In this document: in pieces, positions 1 to 5,315 of the stretch
Layout: each line of letters opens with the position of its first letter
Position numbering within the stretch: position 1 is the stretch's first letter
NCBI GenBank assembly: GCA_023395575.1
Contig: JAEWZA010000202.1
Location: forward strand, 1 to 5,368
DNA from: Bacillota bacterium
GTDB lineage: Bacteria; Bacillota; Clostridia; Acetivibrionales; DSM-1351
Length of the DNA stretch: 5,368 bases
Reading direction: 5' to 3'
Made by a program: the position numbers and the translations under genes
The notes under the pieces: generated by a model
What the model was told of the DNA's origin: nothing
The model's database searches: none
The model's input: only the letters and a program-made list of their open reading frames with translations

Positions 1-1
1 C

Positions 2-2197
2 AAGGCAGCGATTGATGACATGTTCAATAAGGTTGGATACACGGGATATGGAAATAATGGTTCTATTAGAGACTTCTTTTATGATGTTTCTGGTGGAAAG
101 ATGACTTATACAAATTCTATAACAGGCTTCTATATGGCAAAGAATCCTAAATCCTATTACGATTCAGGTGCAGACTACAGCAGAGCTCTTGAGCTTGCTT
201 ATGAAGCTTTGTCATGGCTGGATTCTACAGGCTTTAATTTTTCAACATTAACAACTAATTCACAAAAATATGTACTTGCTGTAAATTTTCTATATGCAGG
301 TAATATTGCACAGAATTGGGGTAAAGGAATATGGCCTCATCAAGGCTGGCTTCCATATATATTCAATGCTGATGGAGTAAAGGTTCAAATGTATCAAATG
401 TCAGAGATAGGAAAAGATTTATCAATTTATACAATTTGTCATGAAAATGGACATTTAGTTTGCGACTATCCTGATTTATATGATTATGATGGTGATTCAT
501 TTGGATGTGGAGATTTTTCACTGATGAGCGGTTCCTTAAATTACAAAAATCCTGCACCTCCTGACCCATATTGTAGGAACATTATTAGTGGATGGAATAG
601 TACTGTAAATTTGAACAGCTATCCTAAAGGTTCTACTATCACTACATATGCAGATCCTATGGCAAATCAAACAGTATACCGATGGAATGGCAGTAATGCA
701 AATGAATATTTCCTTATAGAGAACATCCAGAAGGCAGGTAGATACAGCAATATGCCCGATGAAGGTCTGTTAATATGGCATGTAGACGAAAAAGGAGTAA
801 ACGACTATAACCAAATGACAGCTTCAAGGCATTATAAAGTATCGGTAGAACAGGCAGATGGTCTTTTCCAATTAGAAAAAAATATAAATTTGGGTAGGGC
901 AAACGATTTATTCCATTACGGATATAAGACAACTTTTGATGATACAACTACACCTAATTCAAAGTGGTGGAATGGAACATCCTCGGGCTTAAAAATTACT
1001 AATATTGGTGACGTAGGAACTACTATGACCTTTACCTTGGATAGTGGGACAACAGCTACAAATACTGCACCTGTTGTTGATGCAGGAGCCAATTGTGCAT
1101 TCACGTTACCTTCTAGCATAAGGCTCAGTGGAAAGGCTAGCGATGATGGTCTACCAGGTGGCTCTACTCTAAGTACTACCTGGAGTTTACAAAGCGGACC
1201 AGGCACGGCTACATTTGAGAATGCAAAAGCATTAAATACTAATGTCACGGTATCAGTGGAAGGTACATATGTGTTTAAGCTTACAGCAAGTGATGGGGCA
1301 TTGTCATCCTCAGATACTGTTACCATAATAGTAAGTCCTGTAGGTACTCTTCCATTATTAGCGCATTATAAATTTGATGAAGCAAGTGGAACAACTGTTA
1401 GTGACTCTTCTGGTTTAAATAACAATGCAAAATTAAATGATGGAGCAGTATGGGCAGAGGGACAAAACGGAAATGCTATTTCTTTAAATGGAACAAATGG
1501 TTACGTAAGTATGCCAGCCGGAATATTGAGTAATGTAAGCGATGTTACAATTTCTGCATGGGTAAAGCTGAATAGTTTAACTCAATGGGCTAGGATATGG
1601 GACTTTGGAACAGGAACAAATTCATATATGTTCTTAACTCCTCAAAGTAGCGAAAATAAACTAAAATTTGCAATTACTACAAGCGGCTATACTAATGAGG
1701 ATCAATTAAATGCACCTGCACTAGTCACAGGTACCTGGAAGCATATAACGGTTACACTTTCAGGGAATACTGCTATTCTATATGTGGATGGTTTAGAAGT
1801 TTCTAGGAACGAACAAATGACATTAAAACCTACAAGTTTAGGAAGTACAACCCAAAACTATATAGGAAAATCTCAGTTTGACCAAGATCCATATCTGGAT
1901 GGGCTTGTTGATGATTTGAAAATTTTCAGCAAAGCTTTAGATGCTGATGAGGTGAAAGCACTGTTTGACAGTAAGCAAGGCATATACGTATATGGAGATG
2001 TTAATGGAGATGGTGAAGTAGATGCAATTGATTTCGCAGTAATGAAAAAATATTTGCTTGGAGATGTAAGTGCTATGCAAAGTAAGGACTGGGAGATAAC
2101 TGGAGACTTGAACCAGGATGGCACGATAGACGCTATTGACGCCGCTAATATGAAAAAATTCCTATTAGGCCTTATTGAAAAGCTTCCAGTAAATTAA
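2..2197 (+). CDS. Dockerin-containing M6 (immune inhibitor A-like) metalloprotease with PKD-like and LamG domains, 5'-truncated
   Basis: Probable secreted zinc endopeptidase attached to the cellulosome through its dockerin. The frame is open to the window edge, so the Met codon at 20 is probably internal; residues are counted from it. The visible start (GSIRDFFYDVSGGKM) matches the early part of an M6 catalytic domain, so signal peptide and propeptide are upstream. Catalytic motif HENGH is at 141-145, followed by PDLYD at 151-155 and a Met-turn-like FSLMSG at 166-171. M6-typical NEYFLIEN, GLLIWHVDE and VEQADG follow. A PKD/Ig-like domain spans about 348-438, a LamG/concanavalin A-like domain about 445-650, and two dockerin calcium repeats start at G659 and G695. 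Each repeat has the D-x-N-x-D-G-x-x-D-x-x-D loop. The C-terminus is intact. Family and dockerin calls are firm; the substrate is unknown, and LamG or PKD could bind carbohydrate or protein. Confidence 0.93.
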   Translation, partial: KAAIDDMFNKVGYTGYGNNGSIRDFFYDVSGGKMTYTNSITGFYMAKNPKSYYDSGADYSRALELAYEALSWLDSTGFNFSTLTTNSQKYVLAVNFLYAGNIAQNWGKGIWPHQGWLPYIFNADGVKVQMYQMSEIGKDLSIYTICHENGHLVCDYPDLYDYDGDSFGCGDFSLMSGSLNYKNPAPPDPYCRNIISGWNSTVNLNSYPKGSTITTYADPMANQTVYRWNGSNANEYFLIENIQKAGRYSNMPDEGLLIWHVDEKGVNDYNQMTASRHYKVSVEQADGLFQLEKNINLGRANDLFHYGYKTTFDDTTTPNSKWWNGTSSGLKITNIGDVGTTMTFTLDSGTTATNTAPVVDAGANCAFTLPSSIRLSGKASDDGLPGGSTLSTTWSLQSGPGTATFENAKALNTNVTVSVEGTYVFKLTASDGALSSSDTVTIIVSPVGTLPLLAHYKFDEASGTTVSDSSGLNNNAKLNDGAVWAEGQNGNAISLNGTNGYVSMPAGILSNVSDVTISAWVKLNSLTQWARIWDFGTGTNSYMFLTPQSSENKLKFAITTSGYTNEDQLNAPALVTGTWKHITVTLSGNTAILYVDGLEVSRNEQMTLKPTSLGSTTQNYIGKSQFDQDPYLDGLVDDLKIFSKALDADEVKALFDSKQGIYVYGDVNGDGEVDAIDFAVMKKYLLGDVSAMQSKDWEITGDLNQDGTIDAIDAANMKKFLLGLIEKLPVN

Positions 2198-2200
2198 ACC

Positions 2201-2260
2201 TGCACAGAGTCTTAGATTGATATTGAAATGATTTTTAAAGGCTGTAAAAGATTCTGTGTA
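2201..2260 (+). other. Long stem-loop directly after the protease stop codon
   Basis: Arms 2201-2213 and 2248-2260 pair over 13 bp with two G-U wobbles (CACAGAGTCTT against AAGATTCTGTG, plus an outer TG/TA). The loop is 34 nt and AT-rich. It starts three bases after the stop codon, so it would form the first structure of the 3' UTR. There is no T-run after it, so it is not a classical terminator. A role in protecting the 3' end or in termination together with the next hairpin is inference. Confidence 0.5.
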
Positions 2261-2272
2261 GGAAATATATAT

Positions 2273-2317
2273 TACTCATTAAGGGTTGAGAAGCTAATTA
2301 TTAACCTTTAATGAGTA
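2273..2317 (+). terminator. Probable intrinsic terminator of the protease gene
   Basis: A 15-bp stem (2273-2287 with 2303-2317) with a single G-U wobble encloses a 15-nt loop. It lies 75 bases after the protease stop. The following sequence (ATTTATTAAG, then AAAATTTT) is only moderately T-rich, so termination may be incomplete. The arm is symmetric enough to work in either direction, but no gene on the other strand needs it. Confidence 0.6.
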
Positions 2318-2341
2318 TTTATTAAGTTAAAATTTTGTATT

Positions 2342-2373
2342 ACAGCTACATCTTGTAGCTGTGTCGGCTACAA
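2342..2373 (+). other. Hairpin with two mutually exclusive pairings
   Basis: ACAGCTACA (2342-2350) pairs perfectly with TGTAGCTGT (2354-2362) around a 3-nt loop. Alternatively TTGTAGC (2353-2359) pairs perfectly with GCTACAA (2367-2373) around a 7-nt loop. Both pairings use the same central GTAGC, so only one can form at a time. No gene follows for about 300 bases and no T-run is present, so an attenuator role is not supported by position. It could be a remnant of a structured element. Confidence 0.4.
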
Positions 2374-2500
2374 TACTTGTTCTTCACCTATTATTTCTAG
2401 CATAAATTTCTAACCGAGCTTCGCAATTAGATATATATTACACTCGCGTACTATTTCATGCAATTGTTTCTAACTCAACTTTCTAATGATAAGTCCAACC
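2374..2500. other. Intergenic stretch with no recognisable gene
   Basis: No open frame of useful length with a Shine-Dalgarno site, no tRNA-like fold and no recognised riboswitch seen. Blocks 2381-2430 and 2441-2490 align at a 60-base offset with 30 of 50 identical positions, the best part being TTTCTAAC at 2407 and 2467. That may be a degenerate duplication or chance in AT-rich DNA. Confidence 0.35.
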
Positions 2501-2586
2501 ATGCTTAAATTTACTAACAGTGGTTATATCGTCAAAGGCTGAATAGTAACGACCCCACATATCAAATGCAAGTTAGTATTAAGCAT
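2501..2586. repeat. 86-bp imperfect palindrome upstream of the repressor promoter
   Basis: The left arm ATGCTTAA (2501-2508) plus TACTAAC (2512-2518), separated by a 3-nt bulge, pairs with the continuous right arm GTTAGTA (2572-2578) plus TTAAGCAT (2579-2586), giving 15 bp. The 53-nt interior can add a GTGG/CCAC stem (2520-2523 with 2555-2558). It ends five bases before the -35 box of the repressor promoter, so it is not in that transcript. It may be a structured RNA, a small non-autonomous element remnant or a regulatory cruciform. No flanking direct repeat is visible. Confidence 0.4.
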
Positions 2587-2591
2587 AGCTA

Positions 2592-2620
2592 TTGACTTTT
2601 TAACATTGATTTGATACTAT
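2592..2620 (+). promoter_or_regulatory. Sigma-A promoter for the LacI-family repressor gene
   Basis: The -35 box TTGACT (2592-2597) and -10 box TACTAT (2615-2620) are separated by exactly 17 bases, with a TG dinucleotide at 2612-2613 forming an extended -10. The predicted transcription start is near 2627, about 43 bases before the ATG at 2670. The match to the vegetative consensus is five of six for the -35 and four of six for the -10. Confidence 0.7.
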
Positions 2621-2627
2621 AAATACA

Positions 2628-2641
2628 GTTAAACGTTTCAC
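2628..2641. promoter_or_regulatory. Predicted LacI-type operator for autoregulation
   Basis: GTTAAACGTTTCAC is a 14-bp palindrome with one mismatched pair and the centre AAACGTTT (2631-2638). It lies directly at and after the predicted transcription start, where a bound repressor would block initiation. The same core recurs before the kinase gene. The central CG is typical of LacI/CcpA-family sites, but the spacing does not fit a good CcpA cre consensus, so the adjacent LacI-type protein is the better candidate. Confidence 0.65.
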
Positions 2642-2646
2642 GAATG

Positions 2647-2654
2647 AAGGTGAT
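2647..2654 (+). promoter_or_regulatory. Shine-Dalgarno site of the repressor gene, badly spaced for the ATG
   Basis: AAGGTGAT matches the Gram-positive consensus AGGAGGTGAT well. From the last G of its AAGG to the ATG at 2670 there are 19 bases, which is too long. To the in-frame ATT at 2658 there are 7, which is ideal. This site therefore argues for a non-AUG start. Confidence 0.5.
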
Positions 2655-2669
2655 TATATTTCTGTTACA

Positions 2670-3665
2670 ATGAAGGATGTTGCTAAGAAATCAGGGCTTT
2701 CGATAGCGACCATTTCAAAATACATCAATGGCGGTAATGTCCTGGAGGAAAATCGTGTTGTCATTGATAAAGCAATTAAAGAGCTGGGCTTTGAAGTTAA
2801 TGAGATTGCAAGAGGGCTAAAAACAAATAAAACAATGACAATTGGATTGTTGATACCTAGTCTTGAGAATATATTTTTTACAAGTATAGTTTCAAATATA
2901 GAAAATATTTTAATAAAGAATGGTTATAGTACGATAATTTGTGACTATAAAGAAGATAAAAAACTGGAGAAGCAAAAGCTTGATTTTTTAGTGCGAAAAA
3001 TGGTGGATGGTATTATTACTATGCCGATGGGGTCTGATTTAGAGGCCATTAATTCAGTTATTAAAAAAAACATTCCAGTTGTACTTATTGACAGAGCTCT
3101 CAAGGGCGTAGAGTGTGATACAGTTCTAGTAGATAATCTAAATGCTTCTTATAATGCAGTAGAACAATTGATAATCCATGGACATAAAAGAATTGGAATT
3201 ATCTGTGGGCCTAATGATATATATACTGCTCAAGAACGTTTGAAGGGTTATGAAAGAGTACATGAAGATTATGCTATGGCTATAGATAGCAAGCTAATTA
3301 AAAAAGGTGACTATCAGGTAGAGAGTGGTTATCGGCTATTGTTGGAGCTGATAAATATGGAGGAACCTCCAACTGCTATTCTAGTTACAAACTATGAAAT
3401 GACTCTTGGTGCCATAATGGCTATCAATGAAAGTGACATAAAAATACCGGATGATATATCTTTTATAGGCTTTGATAATTTACAGCTTGCAAAAGTGGTA
3501 AAGCCTTCATTATCTATAGTTATTCAGCCAGTTAAACAAATCGGTGAAGTGGCGGCAAATATCATTTTAAAGCGGCTAAAAGGTGACAACTTAAATTTTC
3601 CATCTATGATACGGCTTAAAACGGAGTTGGTTTTAAAGGATTCAATTAAGAAAATAGAAAAATAG
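2670..3665 (+). CDS. LacI-family transcriptional regulator
   Basis: Cytoplasmic DNA-binding repressor, probably responding to a sugar or polyol. Counting from the ATG at 2670 it has 331 residues, normal for the family. The N-terminal helix-turn-helix is at 3-21 (DVAKKSGLSIATISKYING), with Ile12, Ala13 and Lys17 in the positions that read the operator in LacI. The hinge helix is near 45-52 (EIARGLKT). From about 57 onward there is a periplasmic-binding-protein-like effector domain, with VLIDR at 138-142, HGHKRIGII at 170-178, ERLKGY at 189-194 and GFDN at 267-270. The gene has its own promoter and operator. The true start may be ATT at 2658, giving MSVTMKDVA, which resembles the LacI N-terminus MKPVTLYDVA; no NTG codon is available in frame. 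Neighbouring kinase and dehydrogenase genes suggest it controls their expression. Family certain, ligand unknown. Confidence 0.93.
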   Translation: MKDVAKKSGLSIATISKYINGGNVLEENRVVIDKAIKELGFEVNEIARGLKTNKTMTIGLLIPSLENIFFTSIVSNIENILIKNGYSTIICDYKEDKKLEKQKLDFLVRKMVDGIITMPMGSDLEAINSVIKKNIPVVLIDRALKGVECDTVLVDNLNASYNAVEQLIIHGHKRIGIICGPNDIYTAQERLKGYERVHEDYAMAIDSKLIKKGDYQVESGYRLLLELINMEEPPTAILVTNYEMTLGAIMAINESDIKIPDDISFIGFDNLQLAKVVKPSLSIVIQPVKQIGEVAANIILKRLKGDNLNFPSMIRLKTELVLKDSIKKIEK

Positions 3666-3691
3666 TTTGATAATTGTGTTCCAAAATGTAC

Positions 3692-3724
3692 GAGAAGCGA
3701 AGAGTTTAGCTTCTCAAATATTTT
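3692..3724 (+). terminator. Weak hairpin between repressor and kinase, possible terminator
   Basis: GAGAAGC (3692-3698) pairs perfectly with GCTTCTC (3709-3715) over 7 bp with a 10-nt loop, then AAATATTTT. It starts 27 bases after the repressor stop. The tail is broken by A residues, so this is a weak terminator or a partial one that allows some read-through into the kinase. Confidence 0.45.
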
Positions 3725-3733
3725 GCAATAGAG

Positions 3734-3745
3734 CTAAACGTTTAG
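3734..3745. promoter_or_regulatory. Predicted LacI-type operator before the kinase gene
   Basis: CTAAACGTTTAG is a perfect 12-bp palindrome that shares TAAACGTTT with the site before the repressor gene. It lies 45 bases upstream of the kinase ATG. The kinase promoter itself is unclear: TTGCAA (3723-3728) is a possible -35 and TGTAAT (3750-3755) a possible -10, but their 21-base spacing is too long. The operator would sit between them. Confidence 0.65.
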
Positions 3746-3777
3746 TCTATGTAATGATTATTATAGAATAACGTAAC

Positions 3778-3784
3778 GGGGTGA
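3778..3784 (+). promoter_or_regulatory. Shine-Dalgarno site deciding the kinase start
   Basis: GGGGTGA overlaps the upstream in-frame GTG codon at 3781, so that GTG is unlikely to be the start. From the last G of GGGG to the ATG at 3790 there are 8 bases, a normal spacing. The kinase is therefore called from 3790 rather than 3781. Confidence 0.6.
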
Positions 3785-3789
3785 ACAAT

Positions 3790-5304
3790 ATGGAAAAGTT
3801 ATTATTAGGAATTGATATTGGAACATCTGCCTGTAAAGTAGCAATATTTGACCTTCAAGGTAAGGTGATATCACAAGCTACAAGGGAATATAGGGTTTAT
3901 TATCCCGAATTAGGGTTTGTAGAACAAAACCCGAATGAGTGGTGGGAATGTGTTTGCACAGCAATCAAGGAGACTATTGCTTCTTCCAAGATAAATGCAA
4001 AGCAAATAGCAGGAATAGGTGTTGATGGACAGAGCTGGTCTGCCATACCTATAAACGCAAAGGGTGATGTTCTGAACAATACACCAATTTGGATGGATAC
4101 AAGAGCTTCTGATATATGTAAAGAAACTGTAACTAGACTTGGAAATGACAGAATTTTTAGATTAAGCGGTAATTCCTTTGAGCCTACATATTCAACACCT
4201 AAAATACTGTGGTTTAAGAAGAACATGCCCGATGTATACAACTCAACATATAAGTTTTTGCAAAGTAATAGTTTTATAGCTTATAAACTGACAAGACATA
4301 CATCTCAGGATATATCTCAGGGCTATGGTGTACATTCCTTTAATATGAATGAGGGCAAATGGGAGGATAGCTTTTGTGAAGAGCTTGGATTTGATAGAGA
4401 TAAGCTTCCAGATATTTACCAATGTCACCAGGTGATAGGAGAAGTGACTAGTGAGGCTGCAGCTCAAACAGGACTAGTAAAAGGTATTCCGGTTGTTGCT
4501 GGTGGATTGGATGCATGTTGTGGAACACTTGGCGCGGGAGTTATAAAAGTTGGGAAAACTCAGGAACAAGGTGGGCAAGCTGGCGGAATGAGTATATGTC
4601 TAGATTCGTCAATTGGACATCCAAAGCTTATTTTAAGCTTCCATGTTGTACCCAAGCTTTGGCTTTTGCAGGGTGGGACTGTTGGCGGAGGTGGTGCTAT
4701 AAAGTGGTTTAAACAGGAGCTTGGAGCATTTGAGGAATTGGAAGCCAGGGCAAAAGGGTCTAATCCTTTTAAAGTTATGGATGAAGAAGCTGAACAAATA
4801 CCTGCTGGGTCAGAAGGACTAGTATTTTTACCATATATGGCTGGAGAAAGGTCTCCTTTGTGGGACATAAATGCAAAGGGAGTATTTTTTGGACTAGGCT
4901 ATAAAAAAACGAGAGCTCATATGATCAGAGCTGTTATGGAAGGCTGTGCATTTGCATTACAGCATAATATAAAAACAGCAGAGGATATTGGCGTAGGAAT
5001 AGATGAGCTGGTTGCAATGGGAGGAGCTGCTAATAGCAAACTTTGGACACAAATTAAAGCTGATATAACAGGAAAAACAATACAGGTTCCAACTTCAGAT
5101 ACAGCTACCACACTGGGAGCTGCAATTTTAGCAGGTGTCGGAACAGGATTGTACAAGAGCTTTAATCAGGCGGTAGAGGATACTATTGTAATTACACGTA
5201 CACACGAGCCAGATATGCAGGCTCATGCCAAGTATAAAAGCAATTATGAAATTTTTATTGAGCTATATGAAAAATTAAAGGACACAATGCAAAAAGTGTA
5301 TTAA
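3790..5304 (+). CDS. FGGY-family carbohydrate kinase, xylulokinase-like
   Basis: ATP-dependent cytoplasmic sugar kinase, most like the xylulokinase branch, expected to phosphorylate a ketose made by the adjacent dehydrogenase. From the ATG at 3790 it has 504 residues, normal for FGGY kinases. The N-terminal phosphate-binding motif GIDIGTS is at 7-13 with Asp9. GVDGQSWS (77-84) and WMDTRAS (101-107) line the sugar site. The FGGY signature region is around TPKILWFKKN (136-145). GGLDACCGTLGAG (238-250) carries the probable catalytic base Asp241, and GGAANSKLWTQI (411-422) is the adenosine motif. The GQMHG motif of classical xylulokinases is GQSWS here, so D-xylulose is not assured; ribulose, another ketopentose or a ketohexose are alternatives. 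It follows a LacI-type operator and is closely linked to the next gene. No truncation or frameshift seen. Confidence 0.9.
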   Translation: MEKLLLGIDIGTSACKVAIFDLQGKVISQATREYRVYYPELGFVEQNPNEWWECVCTAIKETIASSKINAKQIAGIGVDGQSWSAIPINAKGDVLNNTPIWMDTRASDICKETVTRLGNDRIFRLSGNSFEPTYSTPKILWFKKNMPDVYNSTYKFLQSNSFIAYKLTRHTSQDISQGYGVHSFNMNEGKWEDSFCEELGFDRDKLPDIYQCHQVIGEVTSEAAAQTGLVKGIPVVAGGLDACCGTLGAGVIKVGKTQEQGGQAGGMSICLDSSIGHPKLILSFHVVPKLWLLQGGTVGGGGAIKWFKQELGAFEELEARAKGSNPFKVMDEEAEQIPAGSEGLVFLPYMAGERSPLWDINAKGVFFGLGYKKTRAHMIRAVMEGCAFALQHNIKTAEDIGVGIDELVAMGGAANSKLWTQIKADITGKTIQVPTSDTATTLGAAILAGVGTGLYKSFNQAVEDTIVITRTHEPDMQAHAKYKSNYEIFIELYEKLKDTMQKVY

Positions 5305-5310
5305 AGGAGG
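5305..5310 (+). promoter_or_regulatory. Strong Shine-Dalgarno site of the downstream dehydrogenase gene
   Basis: AGGAGG starts at the first base after the kinase stop codon and lies 5 bases before the ATG at 5316. The 11-base gap between genes supports co-transcription and translational coupling with the kinase. Confidence 0.8.
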
Positions 5311-5315
5311 CAACG

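Noticed and set aside
20..22. ATG at 20 as the true start of the protease
   Set aside because: The frame stays open to base 2, the ATG lacks a Shine-Dalgarno site and it falls inside a conserved stretch of the M6 domain, with no signal peptide after it.
916..1326. Long minus-strand open frame of 136 codons
   Set aside because: It lies wholly inside the PKD-like region of the protease frame, has no Shine-Dalgarno site and no recognisable domain; it is a shadow of the real gene.
2342..2373. Riboswitch or T-box leader
   Set aside because: No conserved riboswitch core or T-box sequence is visible and the next gene starts about 300 bases on, after its own promoter.
2628..2641. CcpA catabolite-repression (cre) site
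   Set aside because: Aligned on the central CG it misses several conserved positions of the cre consensus, whereas it matches the second local palindrome closely.
2198..2669. CRISPR array, tRNA or insertion sequence in the intergenic region
   Set aside because: No regularly repeated unit with spacers, no cloverleaf and no transposase frame are visible; the repeats present are single inverted pairs.
3781..3783. GTG at 3781 as kinase start
   Set aside because: It lies inside the Shine-Dalgarno sequence that is correctly spaced for the ATG at 3790, and it would have no good ribosome-binding site of its own.
3900..4868. Several minus- and plus-strand frames inside the kinase
   Set aside because: All overlap a complete, motif-rich FGGY kinase and show low-complexity composition typical of out-of-frame translation.
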